A DNA stretch of 55,194 bases from Nitrospirota bacterium (GTDB lineage: Bacteria > Nitrospirota > Thermodesulfovibrionia > Thermodesulfovibrionales > JdFR-88): assembly GCA_014874185.1 (NCBI GenBank), contig JACWAF010000034.1, positions 1-55,194 on the forward strand. The letters are read 5' to 3'. The position numbers and the translations under genes were made by a program. The notes beneath the pieces were generated by a model, which worked only from the letters and a program-made list of their open reading frames with translations, searched no databases and had not been told where the DNA came from. This document shows positions 7,819 to 16,236 of the stretch, one piece after another (position 1 is the first letter of the stretch; the number at the start of each line of letters is the position of its first letter).

Positions 7819-8673
7819 ATGGCCCTGTCTTCAGAAGGGAAATACCTGGTTGTGAACGCGGACGATTTCGGGAGGAGCCATGGCGTGAACACGGCTGTGC
7901 TGGATGCCTTTAAAGACGGGATACTGAATTCCGCCAGCCTGATGGCCGCGGGGAAGGCTTTCGACGAAGCCGTTCATATAGCCCGTTCCAATCCTGGCCT
8001 TTCAGTAGGGGTGCACCTGACCCTTTGCGATGGCAAAAGCGTCCTGCCCCATTCCAGGATACCAGGGCTTGTGGACCAAGATGGGGAATTCCAAAAGGGC
8101 CCGGCGCTAGCAGGGCTATTATACTGGTTTAAGAGGCGCTCCCTTTCGGGGCAGATCGAGGCTGAAATCAAGGCCCAGGTGCAGCGTATACTGGATGCGG
8201 GGATACCGCCATCCCATATCGATTCCCATCATCATCTGCACATACATCCGCTCATTTTCCCTATGGCCGCAAAAGCCGCCGCTGAAAAAGGGATCAGGTG
8301 GATAAGGGTCCCGCGCGAGCCCTTTTCCGCATCGGTGCAGGATTTTTACAAGCTCTCGGAATGGGGGGTATTCAAGGCCCTTGGAGGGCGGAATGAAAGG
8401 CGCGCGCGGGCATTGGGGCTCGATTTTCCGGCCAGCACGTTCTGCCTGTCCAGGAGGGGGAGACCCGATGAAAAAAAAGCCTTGCGGCTTTTTTCCCACA
8501 TGGGGGCGCGCGTATGCGAGCTTTACGCGCATCCTGATGCCGAAACGGCGGCTGGGGCAGGGGAGCTTGGCCTTTTGAAGGCGCCCTCGATCAGGAAGTA
8601 TTTTGGTTCAAAAAAGTATATACTATGCGGATATAGAGAAATCCCGGAGGGATCAGGGAGGGTATCCTATTAA
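7819..8673 (+). CDS. hpnK: HpnK, YdjC-type hopanoid deacetylase
   Basis: A 284-residue YdjC/ChbG-family carbohydrate deacetylase. Metal-binding residues are visible in NADDFG (14-19) and DSHHHLHIHP (about 135-144), with VGVHLTL between them. In hopanoid synthesis HpnK removes the N-acetyl group from the N-acetylglucosaminyl bacteriohopanetetrol made by HpnI, giving the substrate for HpnJ. The 3' end overlaps, or nearly abuts, the start of the small transporter gene. Confidence 0.92.
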   Translation: MALSSEGKYLVVNADDFGRSHGVNTAVLDAFKDGILNSASLMAAGKAFDEAVHIARSNPGLSVGVHLTLCDGKSVLPHSRIPGLVDQDGEFQKGPALAGLLYWFKRRSLSGQIEAEIKAQVQRILDAGIPPSHIDSHHHLHIHPLIFPMAAKAAAEKGIRWIRVPREPFSASVQDFYKLSEWGVFKALGGRNERRARALGLDFPASTFCLSRRGRPDEKKALRLFSHMGARVCELYAHPDAETAAGAGELGLLKAPSIRKYFGSKKYILCGYREIPEGSGRVSY

Positions 8674-9094
8674 AACTCTGGTGCTTGCCCTTATCGCGGC
8701 GCTGTCCGCCTCGATAGGTGAAAGCTTTTTAAGCTTCGGCATGAAGAGGATAGGCGAATCAGAGTGGGTTGGCCCCTGGGGATGGTTCCGCTGGCTGATT
8801 GCCGTCATCTCCACTCCCTACATTATCATAGGGGTCGTCTTCCTGGCCTGTTTTTTCTTTCTGTACCTCATCACGCTTTCCCATGCGGACCTGAGTTACG
8901 TGCTGCCCATCACCGCCGCCTCGATAGTCTTTGCCGCCATACTTGCAAGGATATTCCTGAAAGAGAGGATATCCGCGATCAGGCTTGCCGGCATTGCCGT
9001 CATCATCCTTGGCATAATTATCATTTCAATGGATAGATCCGTTTTGACATCCAGGCCGACGGACGATTCCATGAGAGAAATAAGGAGCGAGTAA
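8669..9094 (+). CDS. Four-TM DMT/SMR-type small transporter in the hopanoid operon
   Basis: A roughly 140-residue integral membrane protein with four hydrophobic helices, resembling half-size members of the drug/metabolite transporter superfamily (EmrE, ArnE/ArnF). The last two helices hold the conserved-looking pattern LSHADLSYVLPI...ARIFLKERIS. The start is uncertain. A strong AGGGAGGG at 8655-8662 sits six bases before ATT at 8669, which overlaps the hpnK stop; GTG at 8681 is normal but too far; TTG at 8603 would lie deep inside hpnK. Its place between hpnK and shc suggests export or flipping of a hopanoid or its lipid-linked sugar, by analogy with ArnE/F. That role is inference. Confidence 0.78.
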   Translation: MKTLVLALIAALSASIGESFLSFGMKRIGESEWVGPWGWFRWLIAVISTPYIIIGVVFLACFFFLYLITLSHADLSYVLPITAASIVFAAILARIFLKERISAIRLAGIAVIILGIIIISMDRSVLTSRPTDDSMREIRSE

Positions 9095-9198
9095 AACATA
9101 TGAATTCCTTTTTAAATCCCTGTGGCTCAAGCTGTTCCGGTTTGACAATAAAATGCTTTCCTGATAGCGTTTTTAAAAGAAATGCCTTTTAAAAAACC

Positions 9199-11166
9199 AT
9201 GAAAATTAAAGAAAATCCGGACTTTAAAAATACGATCTATTTCCCCGCCGCAAAGGCCGGAGCGGACCCCGACTCATTATCCGGGGAGCTTCTGGACAGG
9301 ATAGAGTCCGCAATAAAGAAAACTCATAAGTATTATATCTCCGAGCAGCACGAGGAGGGCTACTGGTGGTACGAGCTGGAGTCGAACGTGACCATCACGG
9401 CGGAGTACCTCATGCTGCTGCACTTCCTTGGCCTCAAGGACAAGGACAGGGATGACAAGATCGCCAAATACATCATCGGCAAGCAGCGGCCGGACGGCAC
9501 GTGGGCCATCCACTGGGGCGGCAAGGGCGACCTGAGCACGACGGTTGAGGCCTACTTCGCCCTGAAGCTTGCGGGCATTTCGGCGGACGAGCCCTTTATG
9601 AGACGTGCGCGCAGCTTCATACTGGCAAACGGCGGGGCAGGCTATTCGCGGGTATTCACGAAGATATTTTTGGCCCTCTTCGGCGAGTTCAGGTGGGACG
9701 ACCTCCCTTCGCTTCCCGTGGAGCTGATGCTCATTTCATCTCCGGTCAGCATCTATGATTTTTCAAGCTGGGCGCGTTCAACGGTTGTGCCTTTGCTGAT
9801 AATCCTTGACCTGAAGCCCGTGCAGCCGATACCCGAAAGCGCGCGCATCGGCGAGCTTTACCTGACAAATAACGGCGTGAGAAGCCTGAACCACAAGCCG
9901 GATACGGTAGTGAAGAAGGTGCTGAGCGTTCTTGACCGGATACTGAAGGGACTTGAGAAGTCTCCCGTCAGGCCGCTGAGGAGCAAGGGCCTGGCAGCCG
10001 CCGAGAAATGGATACTGGACCACCAGGAGGAATCCGGAGACTGGGGCGGGATACAGCCCCCGATGGTGAACTCGATCCTGGCCCTCTGGGCCCTTGGTTA
10101 CAGCCTCTCCAGCGAGCCCATCTCAAAGGGCCTTGAGGCCCTGAAAAGGTTCACCATAGAGACAGACGGCGAGATGGTCCTGCAATCGTGCATATCGCCC
10201 GTCTGGGACACGGCCCTCGTCTGCCTGGGCCTTCAATATTCGGGGATGGACAGGAACCATTTCTCTCTCATGAAGGGGTCGCGCTGGCTCGCCTCCGGGC
10301 AGATACTTAAAAAGGGCGACTGGAGTGTGAAGAGGCCGAATATCCAGCCCGGGGGCTGGGCCTTCGAGTTCGAGAACAACTGGTACCCGGACGTTGACGA
10401 TACGGCCGTCGTCCTCATGTTCCTTTTGAACTATAAAAGCAATCACGCGATGAACGAGAAGATAAACAGGGGCATAGACTGGGTCCTGGGCATGCAGGGT
10501 ACGGACGGGGGCTGGGGGGCTTTCGACGCGGACAATAACATGTCGGTGCTGAACCAGATACCCTTCGCCGATCTAGAGGCCATGATAGACCCCAGCACGC
10601 CCGATATCGCCGGGCGGGTGCTGGAGGTGCTGGGCAAGGCCGGCTACGGCCTGTCGCATCCGAAGGTCCGGAGGGCGGTTGACTATATAAAAAGAAACCA
10701 GGAAGACGACGGCTCGTTCTGGGCCAGGTGGGGAGTGAACTATATTTACGGGACATGGAGCGTCCTGATGGGCCTCGCTTCGATAGGCGAGGACATGCAG
10801 GCCCCATATGTGAGGAAATCCGTCGAATGGCTGAAAGGCTTTCAGAACCTGGACGGCGGGTGGGGCGAGTGCTGCGAGTCCTATGCCGACAGGCGGCTGA
10901 GGGGGCACGGGCCCAGCTGCCCGTCACAGACGGCCTGGGCGCTTCTCGCGCTGATAGCAGCGGAAGAGGCCGGCTCCACGGAAGTGGAAAAAGGGATTAA
11001 ATATCTCCTTGACAGACAAAACCCCGACGGCACATGGGATGAGGAGCAGTTTACAGGCACCGGCTTTCCGAAGTATTTCATGATCCGCTATCACAATTAC
11101 CGGAACTGCTTTCCGCTGATGGCCCTGGGCAAATATCACTCGGCCAAAAAAGGCCCGTTCCGATGA
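9199..11166 (+). CDS. shc: Squalene-hopene cyclase
   Basis: A 655-residue class II terpene cyclase that turns squalene into hopene/hopanol at the inner membrane. The catalytic acid motif is DVDDTA (about residues 397-402). Several QW-type repeats are visible (QRPDGTWAIHWGG, GDWGGIQPP, GTDGGWGAF, EDDGSFWARWG, NLDGGWGECCESY, NPDGTWDE). The length is normal for the family. A 104-base gap upstream holds a TTGACA at 9142-9147 without a convincing -10 box, so a local promoter is possible but weak. The stop overlaps the hpnA start (ATGA). Confidence 0.97.
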   Translation: MKIKENPDFKNTIYFPAAKAGADPDSLSGELLDRIESAIKKTHKYYISEQHEEGYWWYELESNVTITAEYLMLLHFLGLKDKDRDDKIAKYIIGKQRPDGTWAIHWGGKGDLSTTVEAYFALKLAGISADEPFMRRARSFILANGGAGYSRVFTKIFLALFGEFRWDDLPSLPVELMLISSPVSIYDFSSWARSTVVPLLIILDLKPVQPIPESARIGELYLTNNGVRSLNHKPDTVVKKVLSVLDRILKGLEKSPVRPLRSKGLAAAEKWILDHQEESGDWGGIQPPMVNSILALWALGYSLSSEPISKGLEALKRFTIETDGEMVLQSCISPVWDTALVCLGLQYSGMDRNHFSLMKGSRWLASGQILKKGDWSVKRPNIQPGGWAFEFENNWYPDVDDTAVVLMFLLNYKSNHAMNEKINRGIDWVLGMQGTDGGWGAFDADNNMSVLNQIPFADLEAMIDPSTPDIAGRVLEVLGKAGYGLSHPKVRRAVDYIKRNQEDDGSFWARWGVNYIYGTWSVLMGLASIGEDMQAPYVRKSVEWLKGFQNLDGGWGECCESYADRRLRGHGPSCPSQTAWALLALIAAEEAGSTEVEKGIKYLLDRQNPDGTWDEEQFTGTGFPKYFMIRYHNYRNCFPLMALGKYHSAKKGPFR

Positions 11167-12206
11167 AGGCCCTCGTGACCGGGGCCACCGGCTTCATAGG
11201 CTTTCATGTGGCCCTGAAACTCCTTGAAAAAGGGATATCCGTGCGGGCCGTCGCAAGGCGTGAAACCGATGCCGCCGCGCTTAAAAAATCCGGGGCGGAA
11301 ACGGCATCGTGTGATATAAGGGATTATCAGTCCGTAAGAAAGGCGATGGAGGGCTGCGCCCAGGTTTACCACCTTGCCGCGGATTACAGGCTGTGGGCCC
11401 CTGTGCCGCAGGAGATGTACGATATAAACGTATCCGGCACCCGTAACGTGCTTCAGGCGGCCCTTGACCTTGGAGTTGAAAAAGTGGTGCATACAAGCAG
11501 CGTGGGCGCGCTGGCCCCGGCAAAAAACGGGACCCCCTCTGACGAAAACACGCCGGTAGAGATGAGGATGATGTGCGGAGACTACAAGAAATCCAAATTT
11601 CTTGCCGAGCGCGCGGCGGAGGAATTCGCCCGAAAAGGCCTGCCGGTAGTGATCGTGAACCCGACCACCCCGATAGGCGCGATGGACAGGAAACCGACAC
11701 CTACGGGAAAGGTCATCGTGGATTTCCTGAACGGCAAAATGCCTGCCTATCTTGATACCGGGCTCAATTTCGTGGACGTGGAAGACGTTGCCTCAGCGCA
11801 TCTCCTTGCGGCCGAAAAGGGGAGGATTGGCGAAAAATATATCCTCGGAAACACTGACCTCACCCTGAGGAAATTCCTCGGGAAACTTGGCGCCGTCTCC
11901 GGGAGAAGACCTCCTTCGGTCAGGCTTCCCTACATGCCAGTCCTGATCGCGGCCTATATAAGCGAAGCGTTTTCCTCCGTAACGAAAAAGCCGCCTTTGA
12001 TCCCCCTGGCCGGAGTGAAGATGGCCCGGAACTACATGTTTGCAAGCTGCAATAAAGCGAAATCGGAACTGGGGATGGCCTCTTCGCCCATCGAGGGCGC
12101 GATAGAAAAGGCAGTGAAATGGTTTTCTGAAAACGGGTACGTCAAACGCAAAGCAGACAGAAAGGAGATTCAGTGCGCTTCCAGCCAGGACTCTATGCCT
12201 CGATGA
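11163..12206 (+). CDS. hpnA: HpnA, NAD-dependent epimerase-like hopanoid protein
   Basis: A 347-residue extended short-chain dehydrogenase/reductase. The nucleotide motif TGATGFIG is at residues 7-14 and the catalytic YxxxK appears in DYKKSKFLAE (about 138-147). HpnA proteins are regular members of hopanoid clusters, annotated as sugar epimerases or dihydroflavonol-reductase-like, but their exact reaction is not settled. It overlaps shc by 4 bases and hpnH by 34 bases, so the three are almost certainly co-translated. Confidence 0.93.
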   Translation: MKALVTGATGFIGFHVALKLLEKGISVRAVARRETDAAALKKSGAETASCDIRDYQSVRKAMEGCAQVYHLAADYRLWAPVPQEMYDINVSGTRNVLQAALDLGVEKVVHTSSVGALAPAKNGTPSDENTPVEMRMMCGDYKKSKFLAERAAEEFARKGLPVVIVNPTTPIGAMDRKPTPTGKVIVDFLNGKMPAYLDTGLNFVDVEDVASAHLLAAEKGRIGEKYILGNTDLTLRKFLGKLGAVSGRRPPSVRLPYMPVLIAAYISEAFSSVTKKPPLIPLAGVKMARNYMFASCNKAKSELGMASSPIEGAIEKAVKWFSENGYVKRKADRKEIQCASSQDSMPR

Positions 12207-13174
12207 CGGGGCATTTCATAAAAAGCTCCCTCTCCGGAAAGAAAAAATTCCCGCTTGTCTTGATGCTCGAACCCACGCACCGCTGCAACCTGGCCTGCAT
12301 AGGCTGCGACAGGATCCGCACGGCCGCCAAAGGGGACCTCACCGTGGCCGAATGTCTGAACGCCGCAAAGGAATGCGGCGCCCCGGTGGTTGCGGTAACG
12401 GGCGGTGAACCCTTCATATATCCGGGGTTGAAAGACCTGCTCGAAGGCCTTTTCAAGATGGGCAAATTCGTCTACCTGTGCACAAACGGGCTTGCCGCCG
12501 GAGAGGGGATGGACCAACTGAGGCCCGACCCTAAACTTACCTTGAACTTCCACATAGACGGGATGCAGGCCACCCACGACCAGGTCACCAACCGGCCGGG
12601 CACGTTCCAGGCTGCCCTGGCGGCCGTGAAAAAGGCAAAGCAGAAGGGCTTCAGGGTCAGCACCAACACGACCGTTTACAAGAACTCCGATCTGGCCGAG
12701 CTGGAATCCCTGTTCGGCCTGCTTACAGAGATCAAGGTTGACGGGATGCTCATCTCCCCGGCCTTCGCCTACCAGAGCGTGGAAAACGATATCTTCTTTA
12801 AAAAAGAGGAGATCAGGGACAAGTTCAGGCGCTTCGACCCCCTGTTCAAGAAATTTCCGTTCATGAACACGCCAATCTATACGGACTTCCTCCAGGGCAA
12901 GAGGGAGATGCACTGCACCCCCTGGGGAAACCCCACCTACAGCCCTCTGGGATGGAAGTCGCCCTGCTATCTCATTACGGACGGCTATTACAAGGGTTTT
13001 TCAGAGCTGATAAAGAAAACGGACTGGAAGAGGTTTGAGGAGGGGCTGGACCCCAGGTGCGCCAATTGCATGGTGCACGGGGGATACGAGACAACCGTTA
13101 TGAGGATCGCCTTCCGGAGCCCCAGGGAGATGCTGCGGCTTGCCCTCTGGAACGTGCAGAACGCCCGCAAGTAG
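12173..13174 (+). CDS. hpnH: HpnH, radical SAM adenosylhopane synthase
   Basis: A 333-residue radical SAM enzyme that joins the 5'-deoxyadenosyl group to diploptene, the first step of extended (C35) hopanoid synthesis. The cluster motif CNLACIGC is at about residues 41-48, with the SAM-binding GGEP at about 82-85. A further CANC-type pair near the C-terminus (RCANCMVHGGYE) is a family feature. Translation starts at GTG 12173 with AAAGGAGA upstream. The CruF-like gene follows immediately. Confidence 0.95.
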   Translation: MRFQPGLYASMTGHFIKSSLSGKKKFPLVLMLEPTHRCNLACIGCDRIRTAAKGDLTVAECLNAAKECGAPVVAVTGGEPFIYPGLKDLLEGLFKMGKFVYLCTNGLAAGEGMDQLRPDPKLTLNFHIDGMQATHDQVTNRPGTFQAALAAVKKAKQKGFRVSTNTTVYKNSDLAELESLFGLLTEIKVDGMLISPAFAYQSVENDIFFKKEEIRDKFRRFDPLFKKFPFMNTPIYTDFLQGKREMHCTPWGNPTYSPLGWKSPCYLITDGYYKGFSELIKKTDWKRFEEGLDPRCANCMVHGGYETTVMRIAFRSPREMLRLALWNVQNARK

Positions 13175-13957
13175 ATGACCGGGTTTTTCCCGCTTCTTGC
13201 GGGCACATTCATATTGCGCCCGTATGTCTTCGCGTTTCTGCTGGTCTATTTCCTTGGCTGCTCCTTTCAGTTCGGCCTCAGAAGGGCCGGGCTCTTTTGC
13301 GTCCTCGGCTACCTCACCGCCTGGCTCTCGGAATATTCCTCGATCCATAACGGTTTCCCTTACGGGTTTTATTACTATATCGAGGCAACCAGGGGTAAGG
13401 AGCTTTGGGTAGGCGGGGTGCCCTTCATGGACTCCCTGAGCTATGTATTCCTGGCATACGCCTCCTATTCGCTTGCGCTTGTTGCGCTGGGGCGGATAAG
13501 GAGGTCAAGAAATTTCGGGCTTGATGATTCGGGCGTTAAGGGTTCGTTTTCCGCCCGCGCCCTGGGGGCGCTGCTTTTTGTCTACCTGGATATAATTATA
13601 GACCCGGTTGCCCTGAGGGGGGACAGGTGGTTTCTGGGCAGGATATACGGGTACCCGGACGGCGGGGCCTATTTCGGGATACCCATATCGAACTTTATTG
13701 GATGGCTGATAACAGGATTTGTCATGATCTGGATATTTCAGCTTATTGGAAAAGTCCAGGACAAAAAATCCGGCCCCTGGTGGGGTTATATTTTCGGCCC
13801 GGCCCTTTATCTCTCGGTGCTCGCATTCAATCTTTTCATGACCTTCCATATCGGCGAATACGGGATTGGCTTTACCGGCCTGTTTTTGTACATCCTGCCT
13901 GCCGCGCTCTTTTACATACTTGTAAAAAAGAACCGCTCAGCATTAGTGTCCGGTTAA
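13175..13957 (+). CDS. CruF-like/DUF422 membrane protein (carotenoid biosynthesis family)
   Basis: A 260-residue polytopic membrane protein with about seven hydrophobic segments. It resembles the carotenoid biosynthesis family that includes the 1,2-hydratase CruF; the motifs IDPVALRGDRW and FGIPISNFIGW are typical as I recall them. It starts one base after the hpnH stop. No other carotenoid gene is in the window, so it may act on another polyprenoid such as a hopanoid or squalene derivative. The last five codons (ALVSG) and the stop come from the mobile element at 13940-14211; the pre-insertion frame would have continued KNRSKDFQKGDGCL before a stop. Confidence 0.75.
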   Translation: MTGFFPLLAGTFILRPYVFAFLLVYFLGCSFQFGLRRAGLFCVLGYLTAWLSEYSSIHNGFPYGFYYYIEATRGKELWVGGVPFMDSLSYVFLAYASYSLALVALGRIRRSRNFGLDDSGVKGSFSARALGALLFVYLDIIIDPVALRGDRWFLGRIYGYPDGGAYFGIPISNFIGWLITGFVMIWIFQLIGKVQDKKSGPWWGYIFGPALYLSVLAFNLFMTFHIGEYGIGFTGLFLYILPAALFYILVKKNRSALVSG

Positions 13958-14211
13958 AATATCGGCAGCTGACGGGGCGGGTGGGGTTCGGGAATTTTTC
14001 AATTTCGACATAAAACCAAATCCTTTCGCCAATTCGTCTTCTGTCTGATTTCAGTCCACCGGCGGGATCTCTCCGAGTATCCCGCCTGGTATTCTTTCGT
14101 TTATCAGCATAAGTCCGGATTTATCGGTGTCGAAGCGAAAAGATCCCCTCACGCCCCCTCCGCCCCGTTATATTAAAAGGTCCTTTGTTAAATTCTTTGC
14201 CGGACACCACT
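13940..14211. mobile_element. Non-autonomous element (MITE-like) with 10-bp target duplication
   Basis: The 272-bp insert is flanked by the exact direct repeat GAACCGCTCA at 13930-13939 and 14212-14221. Its ends carry inverted GTGTCCGG (13946-13953) and CCGGACAC (14200-14207). No transposase remains. A 33-codon frame on the minus strand (14051-14152, GTG start) contains RFDTDKSG...GEIPPVD, which faintly recalls a FlaG C-terminus; it may be a captured fragment. The duplicated target contains the hpnG stop codon, so the element landed where the CruF-like gene and hpnG met. A duplication of this length is compatible with IS4-like transposition, which is inference. Confidence 0.8.
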
Positions 14212-14218
14212 GAACCGC

Positions 14219-14941
14219 TCAAAGGATTTTCAAAAGGGAGATGGCTGCCTCTGAAATGGACCTTGCCGCTTTGTCAGAAGCGCGGGCAAGCCTCGCGGCC
14301 TCTCTTATCAGGGCGGGGTCTTTCAGGATTGAGGTCATTGTCTTGAATGTGCTGAACTCTCCGTCCGGCCCATTGATTTTATCGGGCGTGAAGCCTATCT
14401 CCTCTCCGGCCAGGTCCGTAATGGTCCTGAACGCGAAAAAGGGGATTTTTCTTTCAAGGCATATTCCGGCCAGGGGATAAGTCTCTGTCTCGCAGACCGG
14501 GTTTTGAAAACCTTCTTTTAAGAGAAAAGCACTTAATTCGGATTTCCTCTTCCACTCGCTTAAAGTGATGAATGAACCCTCTTTCATTCGAAGCTCCATG
14601 GCGTAACGGGATATTTCTTTCACATTACAGGGGATGGATTTGTCTTCGGGATGGAGGTGGATTCCGGCGGCGAATACGGGCTCGCCAATGGCAAGCCCCT
14701 CTTGAAGCGCGCCCGCGAAGCCGGTGGATATGACGAAATCCGGCCTGTTCTCTCCCAAATAAGAGAGAAATGCCCCGCTTGAATTCCGCACTCCCATTCC
14801 GGTTATGACCAGGTCAATGCTTTTGTCCCCAAGGAGGGCGGTACGGCAGTTCAAGCCGACCGAAGGGCGGCCGGTATCCCGGAGGGCTTTCCTTAAATAT
14901 TTGAGTTCGCGAGCGAGCGCGGCAAATACGGCTATTTTCAC
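14219..14941 (-). CDS. hpnG: HpnG, adenosylhopane nucleoside phosphorylase-like
   Basis: A 240-residue member of the MTA/SAH nucleosidase-purine phosphorylase family, with the recognisable ITGMGVRNS and ISTGFAGAL blocks and the catalytic-region ETETYPLAG. In hopanoid producers HpnG releases adenine from adenosylhopane to give ribosylhopane. The gene runs opposite to the main hopanoid operon and divergently from hpnI, 19 bases away. Its stop codon lies in the duplicated target of the adjacent mobile element. An ordinary futalosine or MTA nucleosidase is possible, but the location between hpnH and hpnI favours HpnG. Confidence 0.83.
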   Translation of the reverse strand: MKIAVFAALARELKYLRKALRDTGRPSVGLNCRTALLGDKSIDLVITGMGVRNSSGAFLSYLGENRPDFVISTGFAGALQEGLAIGEPVFAAGIHLHPEDKSIPCNVKEISRYAMELRMKEGSFITLSEWKRKSELSAFLLKEGFQNPVCETETYPLAGICLERKIPFFAFRTITDLAGEEIGFTPDKINGPDGEFSTFKTMTSILKDPALIREAARLARASDKAARSISEAAISLLKIL

Positions 14942-14960
14942 TTGAATTTTTCAACCCCGC

Positions 14961-16163
14961 ATGTTATCTATCAAAGATGGCGCTAAGAATCCTGTCAGTC
15001 CGGCCGCTTTTTCCAAGCTGATGGCCGCATTGATTATAAAATATCTGCTCCTCATAATTATTGCCGCCGGCTTTTTCTACTCGGTCATTTCAATTATAGC
15101 TCTCCTTGGGTTCAGGACGGGAAAACGGAAATCCTCCTCCGGGCCGCTTCCGCCCATATCGGTTTTGAAGCCGGTCAAGGGGCTGGACCACGCCCTCAAG
15201 GAGGACCTGGAGGGCTTTTGCACCCAGGACTACCCGGAATACGAAGTGCTGATCGGTTTCATGGGCCGGAACGACCCGGCCGTCCCGGTCGCGGAAGAAC
15301 TCGCCCGTAAATACCCTTATGTGAAGCTCGTATTTGGCAGTGAGGAACTGGGCGCAAATGAGAAGGTCTCGAACCTTTACTCTCTTTCCCGGGACGCAAA
15401 ATACGGCCTCCTGGCCGTAAGCGACAGCGACATGCGCGTGGACGGGAATTATCTGAAGACGATAGCCGAGGAGTACACTTCGGAGCCGGGCACGGGCCTG
15501 GTCACCTGCCTTTACAGAATATCAGACCCGCCCGATTTGGGTTCCGCTTTCGAGTCCCTTTCCATCGGAGTGGATTTCGCGCCTTCGGTCCTGGTCGCAA
15601 AAAAGCTTGAGAACGGCATCTCCTTCGGGCTCGGCGCGTCGATGCTCTTTTCGAAAAGCCAATTTGAGGAAGCTGGCGGGTTCCCCGCCATCGCGGACCA
15701 TATAGCGGATGATTATCAGATAGGCAATCTCATCTGGAAGAACGGCAGGCGCGTGGTCCTTTCCACCTACATAATGGACGACATAGCCGGAAGGAGCGGG
15801 TTCTTAAGCCACTTGAGGCATCAGCTCCGATGGGCCAGGACATACCGCGCCTCCAGGCCGAAGGGTTATCTTGGCTACGGGATAACGCATGTCTTCTCCT
15901 TCGCCATGCTCCTTCTGGTCCTGTTTCCGGGCAGCCTGTCCATTTTCATATTCTTCGCCGCCCTTTTTCTAAGGTTTCTGACCGGGCTGATCGCCTTTTC
16001 CAGATTCGGTCTCCCGGCCCGATGGCTGCGGCTTCTGGCACTTCTCCCCTTTAAGGACGTCCTTTCCTTTCTGGTCTGGGTTTCGAGTTTTTCGGGAAGG
16101 AAGGTCCGGTGGAGGAATGCCGATTTCATAATCCTTCCGGATGGAAGAATGAAGAAGATTTAA
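14961..16163 (+). CDS. hpnI: HpnI, hopanoid glycosyltransferase (GT21-like)
   Basis: A 400-residue membrane glycosyltransferase related to ceramide glucosyltransferase. An N-terminal membrane helix (about 21-48) precedes the GT-A core with PPISVLKPVKG, the metal-site aspartates in VSDSDMRV and DHIADDYQIG, and the QxxRW motif (QLRWAR, about 291-296); C-terminal helices follow. HpnI adds N-acetylglucosamine to bacteriohopanetetrol, before HpnK and HpnJ. ATG at 14961 and ATG at 15021 are both possible starts. The second leaves more room for divergent promoters with hpnG and starts right at the first helix. Confidence 0.92.
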   Translation: MLSIKDGAKNPVSPAAFSKLMAALIIKYLLLIIIAAGFFYSVISIIALLGFRTGKRKSSSGPLPPISVLKPVKGLDHALKEDLEGFCTQDYPEYEVLIGFMGRNDPAVPVAEELARKYPYVKLVFGSEELGANEKVSNLYSLSRDAKYGLLAVSDSDMRVDGNYLKTIAEEYTSEPGTGLVTCLYRISDPPDLGSAFESLSIGVDFAPSVLVAKKLENGISFGLGASMLFSKSQFEEAGGFPAIADHIADDYQIGNLIWKNGRRVVLSTYIMDDIAGRSGFLSHLRHQLRWARTYRASRPKGYLGYGITHVFSFAMLLLVLFPGSLSIFIFFAALFLRFLTGLIAFSRFGLPARWLRLLALLPFKDVLSFLVWVSSFSGRKVRWRNADFIILPDGRMKKI

Positions 16164-16188
16164 AAATTTCTTTCTCTGATCCTAAATG

Positions 16189-16219
16189 AAAGAGGGGGGC
16201 CGGGCGGCCCCCCTCTTTT
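16189..16219. terminator. Bidirectional hairpin terminator between hpnI and the 13-haem gene
   Basis: AAAGAGGGGGGCC (16189-16201) pairs perfectly with 16206-16218 around a GGGC loop. It is followed by TTTT on the plus side and flanked by A-rich sequence on the other. It sits between convergent genes and can end both transcripts. Confidence 0.85.
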
Positions 16220-16236
16220 CTGCTGCCCTGCACCTC

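Noticed and set aside
14051-14152. Stand-alone small gene
   Set aside because: It lies within a mobile element, has a poor start context and only a vague resemblance to FlaG; kept as a finding, not as a gene.
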